DNA of 64,000 nucleotides from assembly GCA_017979445.1 (NCBI GenBank), contig CM030706.1, positions 29,176,493-29,240,492 on the forward strand, in the 5' to 3' direction. This DNA comes from Akebia trifoliata (taxonomy: Eukaryota; Streptophyta; Magnoliopsida; Ranunculales; Lardizabalaceae). The notes under the pieces were generated by a model. That model worked only from the letters and a program-made list of their open reading frames with translations. It had not been told where the DNA came from and did no database searches. The translations under genes were made by a program, and so were the position numbers. Positions 24,066-36,900 of the stretch are shown in pieces (position 1 is the stretch's first letter; each line of letters opens with the position of its first letter).

Positions 24066-25457
24066 TCAAGGCGTTCATCTAAAGCACGGATACAGCCAGC
24101 TTAGCTAACCATCACTCTTTCAGCATCTAAAACATCACGACTCACCAAATATGCTGCAAAATTGTCAAAATGAGGACTTTGGACGAGCTTATCCCTCAAC
24201 TTAGCAACTTCGGTTCAAAGCCTATCTACTTCACCGTTATCACTAGATCTCGACAATGCAAGTTTGGATGTCAGTCAAGCAATCTCTTTGTGCATCTTCT
24301 TTTAGGATTTGAGCCAAATAGCCTTAATTTTACGATGATCAGCTTGGGTCTCCTCCACTAGATCTCAATAATTGAAGAAGGACAAAACACCAAGATGTGC
24401 TCAGGGCACTACCGACACAGATTGTCCCACTAAGATGAATCCAATGCAAGTACAACGAGAATAAATGTTATGCAAAGACGGGTCGACTCAAAGCCTCAAC
24501 ACGACCCCATTCCTTCACAAGATAATTCAAAAGTGTAGAGGATAAAGAACTAACCAGCTCACTAAAATTCTGGGGATGAGCACACCCTGATCATAGCTAA
24601 ATTGTCGAAGAATCCGAAGTGGTCTATAATAAGTCGCCCCATGAAGACCAATTAAAATAAAGAAACAAACCCCATCAAATGCAATCACGAGAGACCCTCG
24701 GGACTAGAATGCACCAACCCATCTCATCGCATCATCATCAAGGTTGCAAATAAAAGCGTACCATTCCTTTTTACTACCCGAGACCAATGGAGCAACTCAT
24801 CTCGACATCATGAGTACGAGATCGACATTGATGCAAAATGGGTGATTGACTGCTTCAGTCGAAGCCATGTGATGCATGAACCAAAACTACAAAAAGAGAA
24901 ACATTATAAACCTTTCATACTAGTAAATTTAAGTTGTAAATTAACACCAAGTACGGAACTTACCTGTAGGAATGGATCACATACTCGAAAAATCTTATCA
25001 TGACCGGATGAACACATCGTAAGAGATTAAAACATCTTACTCAAAAGCATGGGGGCCAACCAACATCCCTCCTGAATTTGTTGTATCACATGAATGAGAG
25101 AGAAGTCTATAATGTCTTTGCCACCTGAAAATAAGAGTTGGCTCACCACCATCAAAGTAAGGGCATTAAAGTGAACCAACAGCCTTGAGGGATCCAAAAG
25201 ACGTTCAACCAAGAAAGACTTAGACATTGTCTTCAAACCGACCCACCATCCAAAGTCATCAAAAACTTATGATTTATTCTCAAGAAGTCGAAAGCCTCTC
25301 CTCTATAACCCTCGCGCAGAGGCAGAACAACAACCGCACCCAACATTTCAAGACCCAATAACACTTCAAACTCCTCAATGGTGGGACTCATCTTATATTC
25401 CCCAAAACAAAAAAGGTTGAGTTCGGCATCCCAACACCCCAACATGACCTTGGTCAA
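24066..25457 (-). pseudogene. Antisense DUF7745/plant-mobile-domain-like ORF of element 2 (degenerate)
   Basis: This reads opposite to pol, downstream of integrase. The first piece (25457-25233) has MLGCWDAELNLFCFGEYKMS followed by PTIEEFEVLLGLEM, the hallmark start of DUF7745-like plant proteins. The second piece (25236-25027, shifted frame) has LTLMVVSQLLFSGGKDIIDF and VIQQIQEGCWLAPMLL, matching the domain's second half. Further down, a broken coiled-coil segment ends in AAYLVSRDVLDAERVMVS, matching element 1 at about 610-660. Plant mobile domain proteins occur both as cellular genes and inside transposons; the role in retroelements is unknown. Confidence 0.7.
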
Positions 25458-25492
25458 GCTCTAATACAATAGGACCTTAAGCAAAGAAAATG

Positions 25493-27810
25493 TGTAAACC
25501 CCAATTTGTTAGAATCCCATTGAACCTTCTCACAAAAAAAAAAAATCAAATCAAAATAATTTCAAAAAATAAAAAATAAAAATAAAAATAAAATCCTTTC
25601 AAAATGTGTTCAATTCTGATTTGTTGAAACATGATAAAAAATATCCAAATTTAAAAAATCATCAAATCTGATATCTCAAACGAGCTCCGTGCCACGAGAT
25701 CAACAAATTAATAAGGCAAAACCCTATTAGACCCCGTGCTTGGATAGCCATTTTCTATCAAAATCGTCGATCCACTCGGTATTTTCAAGTCTTGTTGTGC
25801 AAAATTTCTAGCCCGTACAAATTAGGGTTTAGTTTATTTTTTAAAGTTCTTTGCACTCAATTCCTACAAAGAATGACAACTATAGACACTCCATTTTGAA
25901 TAGGCCCCCTCTCGAAAGGACCCAAAAATATAATATTTTCTAATAAAGTTCGCTAATAGACCCTAAAAAGCCCAAATCAATAAAACATTACATTTTTTTC
26001 GATTTAAGAGTCCTGAAACCCCTTAAAGGTCTAATAGATCCACCAAAAAGACTTGGTATATCCCCACCTTTCACCGCTCTACCCTCAGGATCAAAAATTT
26101 CCCAAACCCAATTAAGGCCCACAAATCCTTAATTCCTCAAAAACTACTCCTCACCTCACCTAACTTAGCCAAAACCTAATTACATATTACTCAAACCCTA
26201 AAACTCACCTATCCTCAAAATTCCATTCTAAAATAAATCCTAACCAATCCCAAATAACATAAAATATTTTCAAAAATTTAAGCCCAACACACCAAAGCCC
26301 AAACCAATTCAGATCGACAAACTATTATCCACATCAACCAATCAACATTTGATCATCAAATGAAACACTTGTCCTCACGACAACTCATCTCTCAAAAATC
26401 ATTCTACCCAACCTAACCCATCACTTTTCTCTAACAAAACCACCACCCACACTCCATGTCATAAACCTAATCCATCACATCTCTAATACAACTACCAACC
26501 CACACTTTCCATCATCATTCAAACTTATTCCTTCCCCATACTCCTTTCTCCCAATCTACTCATCTAATCACTCCATCTACATACCTTTTGATATTTGTCA
26601 TCATCATCTTCACCCTCCCAAAATCTAACCAACTAACCTCTTACACAATCCATTCTTTCAATCAAATATCATACTCTCTCATCTCACCTAACATTCAATC
26701 CCATATTTCAACCAAACACCCCATCATTTCACCTCACCAAATACACAATCAAATGGATTGGGGAGGATCCAAATCATTTGGATTAAAAAACTATCCATTT
26801 ACCTCCCTTCCACAAATACCCTCATCCCAACTCCAAATTCCACACCTCTCATCCTCAAACCCCATGCCATTCTTTATTCTTTTAACTTTTCACCCCATCT
26901 TACCCTCAAAAGTAATCCTTCATCCCTATAAATACTCCCCCTCACCTTCCAAAATGGGTACCAATTTTAAGTCTAAAAAACCTCTTAATTCTCTCTTACT
27001 CTTCTCTCATCTTCTTTAATCACTTTTTATTTTAAAAATACACCTTCATAACTTACTAAAGGCTCAAAGAAAAAGAAGAAAGAAGAAAGGGAAGAAGACA
27101 TCAAGGCTTCAAGGTAGGATTGAGGATAACATACCCCCCTCTCTTCCCTCTCCATATCCTTCTTCTAATTTTCCCCTAACCTCTTTAATTTTTAGGTTAG
27201 AAAGACTTAAGTTGCGATGATCTCCCTCTCTTATCTTCAATAGATTGGACTTCGATTCAGTTGAAAGTATAGAGGTTGTAACCATGTTCAAAACAAAATC
27301 GATTTTAAACTTTTCAAATCCTTTTAAAGCAACCAGTATTAGGGTCCTTCTCAACCCATGAGAATGGACTCATAACCATTAACCAACACTTTTTAAAAAC
27401 ACGTGTTGTTCTCAAGGCTAAATATTTATAGGGATCATTTCCTTCAATGAGATGATCCTCTAATTCGAGCCGAAAGCAAACCCCTTCTTAGGGTACAAGT
27501 CGTCAAATATGCCACATTTTTATTTTATTTCATTTTTGTCCAAAAATGATCGAGTTATTTTGAGGTTATCATCATTCGATGGAGAGAGAGGGGTGCCTAA
27601 CACTTTCCCTTCTCGAATAAGATCGCTTACCTCAATCTTAGGTTGATTGATATCTTATCCATACGAGAGTCATTAAACGTCAAAAATGATACTTTTTCTA
27701 AAAATGTATATCAAGTGAGCATTCACATTCTTTTACAAAAAATGAATGGTGACGACTCCAAACCTTTGTAGAAGTAGTGATCTTTAGAAATCAAAAATCA
27801 CGTATCTACA
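25493..27810 (+). mobile_element. 3' LTR of element 2 (about 2.3 kb)
   Basis: It starts TGTAAACCCCAATTTG and ends ...CACGTATCTACA. U3 is C-rich and AT-rich. A TATA-like CCCTATAAATACTCCCC lies near 26923-26940, about where transcription should begin. U5 contains GGGGTGCCTAACACTTTCCC (about 27575) and GGTGACGACTCCA (about 27748). A decayed inverted copy of the same LTR lies at about 30480-32600, which supports the call. Borders are inferred from TG/CA and could shift by a few bases. Confidence 0.65.
26926..26936 (+). promoter_or_regulatory. TATA-like box in the element 2 LTR
   Basis: CTATAAATACT in a C-rich context is the best match to a plant TATA box in the LTR. It is expected to set the retroelement transcript start about 30 bp downstream. 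Confidence 0.5.
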
Positions 27811-28275
27811 TGGAAAACATCATGTTTTAAAGTACTTCAACATTGGTATATTTTTTTACATGGTGCATAGTATTTCTACTTATTGTACTACACAACGATG
27901 CGACAAAGTGGCCTATTTTGACAAGAGATTTAAAGCCACAATCTTTGCAATTAGTTCTTAGGACTTGTGCATAAAATAATAATGATAATTGTACATTAGC
28001 CTTGACCATAGCCATTACATGTTGACCATAAGATAGCTCTAGATTATAGTAAAGACCGATCACCTCGATTGGGCAGATTTAGTGCCTAAGACCTTCTAAA
28101 ACCCCTAATATAACATTTTGCCCATATATCTTACCCGTGTACCATCCCAGATCCCTTTGAAGTTATTTGGTTCATAAACCTAAATTAGGTGGTGCCTCTT
28201 CATTCTTAGAAAATCCCCTATTTATCGACATATACTTTTTTTTAATTTAATAGTAAAAAGTGTCAAGGGGCTTTC
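27811..28275 (+). mobile_element. 5'-truncated LTR fragment (solo-LTR family)
   Basis: It matches, in plus orientation, the 3' portion of the LTR seen inverted at 18064-18480. The shared order is GACCATAGCC...GTTGACCATAAGAT, TTATAGTAAAGACCGATCA, TAGTGCCTAAGACC, and AACCTAAATTAGGTGGTGCC. It abuts the end of the element 2 3' LTR directly. Confidence 0.6.
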
Positions 28276-28340
28276 ACTCAAAACAGGAATGGTGTAGGGC
28301 TTACGAATACAATTAACGCAATCTTAGAAGAGGAAAAAAG

Positions 28341-29612
28341 CTTTGACCTTTTTAGCTAATTATACCTTAGGGTCAAAGGTTGAAGTCCATCTTAAACCAA
28401 ATCTCGCAGATATCTCAGTGACCACTCCCCTTCCTCAAAACCAAAATAATACTCTCATTTGTATCTTCGCTCAATTTAGAGGTTTCATCCTAAATTCCTT
28501 ACCTTTCTCCCCAAATCCATCACCCCTTATTTTGTCTTCAAACACCATCATTCCATATAACATCACACCACCCCCATTATTGTCACCACCACCTCTCATT
28601 ATCTGTACACCCACTTCATCTACATCTACCACACAACCACCACTCCTAGTCCTTCACATCCAACCTGAGCTTCCCCAACTCATTTTTAAGATCCCTAAAC
28701 TATCTATTTCTCTTCAACAAGGCAATTCCTTGGAGTTATGAGACCGGGTTGGTATTCATAAGTGGAGTAGGAAAGTCAAGGAGACAGGAAAGGTTGGGAA
28801 ACATTAGAAGGCAGAAGAGCCTAAGGATGTTGACCACATTACCAGAATAGCTGGAGTGATAAAAATGACTAAGAAGGGAACATTATGGAAATAAAAGACA
28901 ATGAGAAAAAAACTAAGAAGGAGAAAGAAAAGAAAATTATGATAGAGGTTAGATAGAACAGTAAGATAGAAATTAACAAGACAATCAACACAGAGAAGTT
29001 GGTTGAGATACAAGTAGCAGGGATAGAAGGGTTTAAAAAGGAAAATAGGGTAGAGGTAGCGACATAAGTTGAAGAGACAATTAGGACAGAACTAACAATA
29101 CGGAAAACAAAAGGGAATGTAACAGAAACAATATAGGCAAAATAGATAATAAAGGAAGTACAAATAGATAAAGCAAAAGAAATTGTAGAAGTGACAACAA
29201 AAGAAAAAATACTGATAACGGAAAGAAGTCATTATTGAGGAGAAAGAATAAAGTAAGCAAGTAGCTAAAGCACAAGCTAAGAAAAAAGTGACAAACAAAG
29301 AAGTGGCAGAGTTCCTCAAACTGATCAATAAAAGTGAATACAACATAATAAAGCAGATGAATAAGGTACCAACCTAGGTGTCTATCCTAGAGCTATTACA
29401 AAGTTCAGAGAAACATCGAGAAGCGTTATTGAAGGTACTCAACAAATCACATGTGGCAGAAGTCACTTCTCTAGAACAGTTGGAGAAGATGGTTGGACTG
29501 ATTATGGTACCGAATGTCATCACATTCACAAATGATGTACTTATTCAAGAAGGTTATGGCCATATAGAACCACTACATACTGCAATGATGTGCAAAGGCA
29601 TAATTGTCACAT
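28341..29612 (+). pseudogene. Gag/protease fragment of a third Tat-type element
   Basis: The open stretch 28343-28741 encodes a Pro/Thr/Ser-rich gag tail (ITPPPLLSPPPLIICTPTSS). A broken Lys/Glu-rich stretch runs to 29280. After it come KEVAEFLKLINKSEYNI and 29378-29610, SILELLQSSEKHREALLKVL and HVAEVTSLEQLEKMV, then IEPLHTAMMCKGIIVTC. These correspond to element 2 at 13800-14110. The fragment stops just before the protease active site, where it is joined to an inverted LTR end. Confidence 0.7.
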
Positions 29613-29686
29613 GCTCATCATTAGGAATTCAAAAATTGGATAACGGATTGTCAAATAATGAGGATGCAAAAGGTGGTGTCTACAGA
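29613..29686 (-). mobile_element. 74-bp LTR 5'-end fragment, inverted
   Basis: Minus-strand reading begins TGTAGACACCACCTTTTGCA at 29686 and follows the start of the solo LTR (21695 leftward) to ...CTAATGATGA. It then switches to gag/protease sequence, which marks a recombination junction. Confidence 0.65.
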
Positions 29687-29870
29687 TACCCCTCTCTCTC
29701 CTCCTTAGGCGGTAACCTTGAAAACATGGTCATTTTTTGAAAAATATAAATAAAATAAAATAAAAATTCGACAAAACGATGATTTTGTATCCTTAAACGT
29801 AAAGGGATTTAATGTTGGATTTAGATCATGAAGGTTATTGCATTGAGAGAGATGAACCCTACTCATGTCT

Positions 29871-30453
29871 AGGGGTGTTAATGAGTACCCATTTAACCAT
29901 AATCGAATTGGAACCGAAGACCTTGGTTCTAGTTCCCTTTTTATTGGAATTGAACTGATAAGAACTAGAACCGTTAGGTTCTATCCAATGGATACCCACA
30001 AGTACCCAAAACCGATTTATTTTGTCATTTCTTTTCATACTATAGATGATTTAATATATTTTTTATTTCAAAATAAATGCATGTTAAACAAAATTCTTCA
30101 ATTTTTCATATAAATTATCGATTGGAGCTTAAAATGAGGTCTCTTCTAAAAATTTATTACTTTTAATTAGATAAAATTTTGTATTTTATTAATTTGCATC
30201 TTTAGTGTAACAAATTATAACTAAGTTAATAACTTTGTTGATAGTATATTAATTTTTGAAAAATAAAATTATAATGATTTAAAATTCTTTTTTCTCATTC
30301 AATTCTTAATAATTGAAACAGATGGGTATTCGTGATTTTTGGCGATTCTGGTTCCATTTATTTTGGAACCATACCTAAAATCGAACTAACCAAAATGGTT
30401 ATCGTTCTAAGTTCCTTAGGAGCCGAACCGGAACCAACCCATTAACACCCCTA
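29871..30453. mobile_element. hAT-type MITE with perfect 8-bp TSD
   Basis: The termini are AGGGGTGTTAATGAGTACCC and, inverted, TAGGGGTGTTAATGGGTTGG. The direct repeat TCATGTCT flanks both sides (29863-29870 and 30454-30461). The 583-bp interior has sub-terminal inverted similarity (GAACCGGAACC types) and no transposase. The 8-bp TSD and the TAGGGGTG end are hAT hallmarks. Confidence 0.88.
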
Positions 30454-30479
30454 TCATGTCTTACCATAAAGTCACACAA

Positions 30480-32600
30480 TTTTGAAAAGTGTTGGCTTTT
30501 GTGGTTATGGGCCCACTCTAATAAAATGAAGTGGGCCCAATTAGCTTTAGCCACAAAATAGGTTTTTAGTCGTGGGTGCAAAGTGCGTGTGGTTTAAAAT
30601 AATTTTTTGTTTTGAAGATGACTTCAATCCCTACACTTTTGATCAAATCAAAGTTCAATCTATTGTGAGTAGGGGAAGGTATTCATTACATCCTAAGGCT
30701 TTCTAAATCAAAATTAAATAAGGGAAAGAGATATAGAAATGATAGATGGAGAGGGAAGAGATGGGAAAACAAAATTAAAAATCTTATTCTAACCCACCTT
30801 GAAGTATGAGTTATTCTTCTTCTTCTTAAGTCCTTAGTGAAATATTTATGTTGGATCTTTTTTACGAGAAAAGAGTGAAAGAAAGAAAAAGTAGAGAAAT
30901 GAGTAGTGATTTGTGTAGAGTTTTAGGTTAGAAAGAGGGCTTGATAACATTGAATTTTTCAAAGGGAGATGGGGGGTTTTACATGTATTGAGGGTTGCTT
31001 TATGGTATAAAATGTTAAAGGTAGGTGTTAGAGAAAGACATGGGTTTTAGGCATAAAAGATTTGGAATTTGAGATTAGGAATGGGTAAATATCGTAAAAG
31101 GGGCAAGTGAGTTGTTTTCACCCATATCTATCAATAAGATCCAAATGGGTTGGTTTTACAACTCATACCTTAGGTTGAATGATGGTAAAGGGTGTGAGTA
31201 TTTGATTGATAAAATGATTAATGTAAGAGGTTAAGTAGTTAGATTTTGGGAGGTGAGTGTAGTAATGACATGTGGCAAAAGAGTATGGAGATGTATGGAT
31301 TAAGTGAGCTGATTAAAGAGAAGGGGGTATAGGGATGACTTATGATGAAAGTTTTGGAGAAAGCAATGAATTTGGTAATGAAATGTGGTTTAGTGGGTTA
31401 AGGCTTAAAACAGGTCGCGTTCAGGCCGGATATGTGTATACCTATATATCCATATCCTAATTTTTAATTCAGGTCCTTATCTGGATCCGAATCAAATCCT
31501 ACTAGCTCAAACCATATGCGATTTTTTTTTACTTTCATTAAACTCATATCCGGATCCAATCCAACTAAATTAATTGATTCAGGTCAGCCGAGTCGGATAA
31601 ATTCAAATCATTATAAAGTAATTCATTTAAAAATGTGACTTAAAGTGATTTGATCTCAAGAGACCTCTCTCTTTTGAAAAGAAGCTTTGACCACTACACC
31701 TAATACTTGTTGATAAATGATAGACTGAAAAAATATGAAAATATTAACTTACAACTTACAAAATAATATATCATTCGAATATAGGCGGTTATAGGGATGA
31801 GTCTGTATCCGACACGTATTTGACTCGGGTCAAGGGATATCAACCAATATCCGACCCATATTTTAATTAAAATATACTTGAAGAAATCAAATCCGCTAAA
31901 AATCAAATCCGGATAACTCAGATTTCGAATAAAATTTAACCCATTTTAAGCCCTATGGTGGGGGAATAGGTTGTAGCTTTTGAAGGTCATGATTGACTTA
32001 TGTAGATTTGATTTGGGAGGTTGATTGTAATGATGACAAGTGCCCATCGTTTGTGAGCATAGGCTTTTTAAGGTTTTATGCAGCTTGACATTGGTCAATG
32101 GACATGGATTGGACTTTAAGAGGGTGTTGGATTTGGGCATGGGTTTAGGGGTAGTGTATAGGTGAGTTGGCTTAGGTTTTGAAAGAATGGGCTTCTTAGT
32201 AGGTTGGATGTAGAGATTGGTTTAGGTTGAAATTGGGTAAGGGTAGGGTTGGATTTGATTAGGTTAGGGTATTTTTAGGAATTAGATTTTGATTGATTTA
32301 GGTGGGTGTTTAGAATATGGTGAGTAGACACGGATCCATAAGAAAAGTATTTGTGAGCCCATTGGCCAATTAAAAGGTTTTGGGTCATTTTATTATGAGA
32401 ATTTCAAAAGTTAAGCCGTTACGCCTTTGATTGTAAAAATACATTTTTATGAGCATTTTCGAGAGGGGTCCGTGCAAATTGGGATATCTATAGGTTGCAT
32501 TTGAGTTAAAGACATCAACCCATCTTATCCATTTTGACTCATTTAATTGTTGTGTCACTCATATGTCATGTTGACCAGTATATAAACCATTTAATAGTCG
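30480..32600 (-). mobile_element. Decayed inverted LTR of the element 2 family
   Basis: Minus-strand text matches the element 2 LTR in order. Near 32460, TTTCGAGAGGGG with ATCTATAGG corresponds to 25900. Around 30600-30780, TCTTCCCTCTCCAT, AGAAAGCCTTA and CAATAGATTGAACTTTGATT correspond to 27135-27260. A separate element (31402-31963) interrupts it. Ends are not defined. Confidence 0.55.
31402..31963. mobile_element. hAT-like MITE, TSD unclear
   Basis: The inverted ends AGGCTTAAAACAGGTCG... and AGGGCTTAAAATGGGTT... (minus strand at the right end) match imperfectly. GGATCCGAAT / ATCCGGAT motifs are scattered inside. It has no coding capacity. The flanking 8-bp repeat is not convincing. Confidence 0.5.
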
Positions 32601-32654
32601 TGGTTTGTTTTTTTGGTGGTAGATAGAGCTTGATTTATGTTCTGTGATACTTAT

Positions 32655-32975
32655 TTATATAGGTGGTAGGCCGTAGGTTGGTGGATACGGGTTATAATCG
32701 TGTTCATGTTTGTGCTAAGGTTGTAATCTTGTTCTTATTTGGTTGTAATCATGTCACGGCTTATGCATGTCAACCTAGCCATGACACAACTGACACGTTT
32801 ACTTTCGTTTACATGGGTTGTGTCGTGTTAGTTGTTTAATAAGTGGGTCAATTTCAGATTTAAGATTTTGACATGATTATTGAATGGGTCAGGTTCAGGT
32901 TGGTAAATTTTAGAATACCCTTTACCTCAATAGCTCAACACTACACAATCCAACCCGGCCAATTGCAACCCCTAA
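32655..32975. mobile_element. Decayed hAT-like MITE (right end clear)
   Basis: The right terminus read inverted is TAGGGGTTGCAATTGGCCGG. The interior has ACACAACTGACACG and GGGTTGTGTCGTGTTAG motifs typical of GTGTCGTGTC-rich hAT MITEs. The left end is eroded. Confidence 0.35.
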
Positions 32976-33956
32976 TTCCTCACACCTGTAAGGGTGATGG
33001 GACTTCCACCCCCTTTATATAGAGTGGTTGACCTTAGCAAGAGAACTGCTAATTTTTCCTTCTAATTTTTCCTTGTCCCCGACTATAAGACTTCCAAAAT
33101 CAATGTGATATTCTTTAGAAACAGGACCAGGTCAAATCGAGTTTCAATTATAAAGAGAATGTAACTTATTTATTTTTTCAATCAACCTTAGACGAAAATA
33201 TGGATATCAAACCATGTAAGATCTTTGTTTTTTTTTTTCACAATTATTTGTACCTTTATCTTTGAAATTCTTCCTTCAATTGGTATGGATCCTCTCATAA
33301 GTTAATTAGTGTTTGATTTTATCTAGGGAAGTGTTGGTTTATTTTTCAAAATTATGGTTTTTCAGAGGGAAAAATGTGTTTCTTGGAATTTTATTATTTC
33401 TATACAGCCATTTTTAAGTAGCTACAGCTTTTCATATCAATATCAGATCAAAGATGATTAAGTTGAGCTCGAAAGATTTTTTTATGAAGATATACAACTT
33501 TCAATGGGGAGTCAAAACCGATAACAATGTTTAAGAATGCAATATTTTACTTGGGGTGATGTTAACTTGTGAGCTTTATCAATTTGCCCAGAAATTTAAT
33601 GTGGGTTGAATAGGGCTTCTGTTGAGTTATTAGGTCTAGGTATTAAGTGTTGATTTCTATGACCATTCGTTTTAAGAAATTTATGGAGAATTCTTATGAG
33701 AATTAAAAATAATAATAAATCTTTTCTATTAATGAGTTGAGAAATAACATACACGATGAAGGTTTTAGAACATTGAAAAAAAGGATCAAAGAGGACACAC
33801 TAGAGATAGTAAGAACAGATATGATCGCTTGAATTAACAAAAGATGTGACTGTAGGCAAAATTGAATTCGTTCAACCGGCTCAAAAAATTTGGGCTAAAG
33901 AACAAAAAATGTTTCAAAGAGACATATTTCACTGCAAACAACCATTCATACAACAA
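32976..33956. other. Intergenic/3' flank of the HROB-like gene; no feature recognised
   Basis: AT-rich sequence with no coding similarity. It presumably contains the 3' UTR and polyadenylation site of the minus-strand gene, which were not located with confidence. Confidence 0.4.
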
Positions 33957-36900
33957 TCAATCTATAAAGATACCATCGTCACAACTCACAGCAAACAGCT
34001 CATCTAGCTGTTCATCTGTCCATTGTGGGAGTGAAGTTCTTGAAATTAGTTGTTGCTTCTGATTCTGAACTTCAATTGCTCTCTTGGTTCCATGATCATT
34101 TGAATGGTCAACCAATTTCACTGCAGCAGCCCTGTCATTATCATCAATTGTCCGTTCTTCATCATTGCCATCTCTTTTAACTGCCCCCATTTCAACTTCT
34201 TTGGATGTTTCCCGTCTCACCAACAAGAGTTCTACCTCTGCAGCTGCACGTTGGTGCCCACTGCTGCTACTGCAGTGGAAGTTTCTTGGTGCAGGACTTC
34301 CTTCTTTTGATCGTCTAATATCTTCCACGGGATCATCTGCATTGGTATATCTCCTGAATGCCTCATTTGTGGGTCTTTCAGGTGCTTTCGATCTCACAAA
34401 GGATGTCTTTCCTTCCATCCCTGGCCTATTTTCTTGGCATTCCCCTGGTAATCCAATTGGGATTTGGTATATACTCTAAATGATATACAATTTCAGGAAC
34501 AAATTGAGATAGAAGCTCATGATATACCTGTAAAAGCAGCAGCACATCTGACTGTAGAACGTACAGGATATGTTTGTGGTGAAGGAGGTCCACTGTCTTT
34601 ACCAATAACCTTTAAAACAAAAGACAGACTATATCAGCAAATCTTCAAGTGGATTTTGAGTAAATGATCACGATACCACTCTTCTAGCATTATAGTTTGA
34701 TTTTATACTTGTAGCACCTACTTGGTTATTTACACACTTTTCAGCGCACACACATTTCCATTCTTTTTTTATACACTTTCACACACATTTCCATTCTACT
34801 GTGGGAACTGTAAGTAAATCTTGCCAACTTTGGCCATCCCTTCCAAGTAAATGAATTTCAAATAAATTCATGCCTCTTGTTCGACTGGAGCAAATCTTAA
34901 CCCAAAAATTCAAAGTTTTGCAAAAGCATTCAAAAGAAAAATGACTAAGTCTGGACTCTGGATTAAAATTGAAAGATGAAAAGAAGGGGATGCCTAACAC
35001 TTCCCCTTTTCCTTAAGTGAATCTCCCTATCCAAATCTCTTATGTCAAATCTGTTGCAGTCATTTTTTTCTGTAAAAACACATTTGATAAGAAAAAACAA
35101 TTTCAGGTGAGTCCAAAAAAATAGTAATCCGGAGATGAAAATCCACACTTCTACAGTTTTTTTTTTTTTTTTTTGATAAGTGTAATGTATTGATAAAAGA
35201 AAACAAAGTACAATGAGGCCGAGGAAGCCTCTCAAAGAACTACAAAACAAAGAAAATAAAGCATCAATGATTACATAAAGAGTTCCATCTAAAGACGAAA
35301 TCATCAAAAGTAGTCCCTTTAAACTCTAATTTCTGTTTCGACCAAAAGTACATCAAGCCCAAAATCTCTAAGAAACTGCCATGAGCGCTTCTCATCTTAT
35401 TGTTGAAGACCCTATTATTCCTTTCATTCCACACCCCCCAAGCAATAGCCGAAGGAAGAATAGCCCAAAGGAATCTCTTTTTGGAAGAGAAAGCATTACT
35501 AGCCCAACCTTCTACCAACGAGGAGAACTTACAAGGAAATACCCAATGAATACGGAATAAACCAAGAAAATTTGACCAAATATGATAAGAAAATGGGCAA
35601 TGGATTAATATATGATTGACAGACTCCCCATCCTTCAAACATAATGGGCAACAATTAGGTGTAATCCAACCCCGAACAATCAAATTATCCATCGTTAGTA
35701 TTTTACCAAGAGAGGCCAACCACACAAAAAATGAGATTTTAGAGAGTATAGAGTTAGACCAAATGATGGATCCCAGGAATGAACGCTCGACATAAGGGTT
35801 AAGCCACTTATGAAAAGAACTGACAGAGAATCTCAAGTCTTTCGCCCTAGTCCATTCCCACCTATCCTGTTCCCGTACATCGAGAAGACACGAGTGCAAG
35901 AGATCAAGGAAAGAAGTCACCTCAGTTAGCTCCCAATCATTAAAATTTCTCCTGAACCCCAAATCCCAAGTGGAGCTGGAGTCGTTGCGAATCAAACACC
36001 GATGGATTGTTTCATTTTTTTTCCGAGAACAAGCGTACAAGGACGGGAATTGGGCGCTAGAGGTGAAGTACCACACCAACTATCCTCCCAAAATCTGATT
36101 TTATCCCCCATGCCCACCTTAAACCTAATCCCTTTCTCAAACTCCTCTCTTACTTTAAGAATCCCCTTCCAGACACTACACCCATACACCAACTATCCTC
36201 CCAAAATCCACACTTCTACAGTTCAAACTGAAGGGACAGAATTTCAAGAAAACAACGAGACCAACCATGCTTTATCCATATGTCATTTTTCCTTTCCCAT
36301 CCCACTGAATTTACATGGGGATTCCAATAGAAGTCCTTCCGTTTCGTCTGTGACGTATGAATAAACAGATGAAATCAACATCCAGATCTGAACGTTGGGT
36401 AATCAAGAAACATATCTAGTCTTTGTGGGTTCAATCAGCTTAAATTCTATACGCCATAGGGAAAGTGGAAACCTGAAATATGGTGAAGAACCAGAGAGAA
36501 GGTAGATGGCGGAAGTTAACGGTGGAATCTTGCAATGGTGGTGTTCCGGTTCAAGTAGATCTGAAAGTTTTTTGAATTGAAATTAATCTGGGTGAAGAAT
36601 CTTAGAAAGGTAAGTATCGTGGAAAGAGGCGGGAAAAGGGATGCCGAGTTACAGTGCTCTGGCAAAGAAGCTTCATGGATTGCTAGGGCATTGGCAAAAG
36701 CTGCTTGTTGGGAAGCAAGTAAACGATTTCGACTCAAGTCGACAATAGACAGGAGGACTCTTATGGCTGCAGGAGATGATTCCAACAGTTGTGGTAGATT
36801 CATCAGGATCTCAGATTTCTGTAGCTCTGGGTGGTCCACTCCTTCGCTTATTCCAGAAGGTTGTGAAGGGTCTGGATGGAGAAATCTTGCTGAGGAACTT

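Larger units (their letters stand above)
12166..27810 (+). mobile_element. Decayed Tat-type Ty3/gypsy element 2 (plus strand, 5'-truncated)
   Basis: Plus-strand order: gag (from 12166, lacking its 5' part and the 5' LTR), protease/G-patch linker, acidic linker, RT, RNase H and integrase. A DUF7745-like ORF on the minus strand (25457-24070) and a 3' LTR (about 25493-27810) follow. It belongs to the same family as element 1 by residue-level similarity in gag, protease, integrase and the antisense ORF. A solo LTR inserted later (18064-21695). Stops, frameshifts and lost catalytic residues show it is dead. Confidence 0.8.

Noticed and set aside
26588..27019. 143-codon ORF in the element 2 LTR
   Set aside because: C/A-rich U3 sequence of the LTR; it spans the TATA-like box and has no conserved domain.
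35264..36079. 271-codon minus-strand ORF as a cellular gene
   Set aside because: It is the zf-RVT tail of a LINE, with target duplication and poly(A) tail visible.
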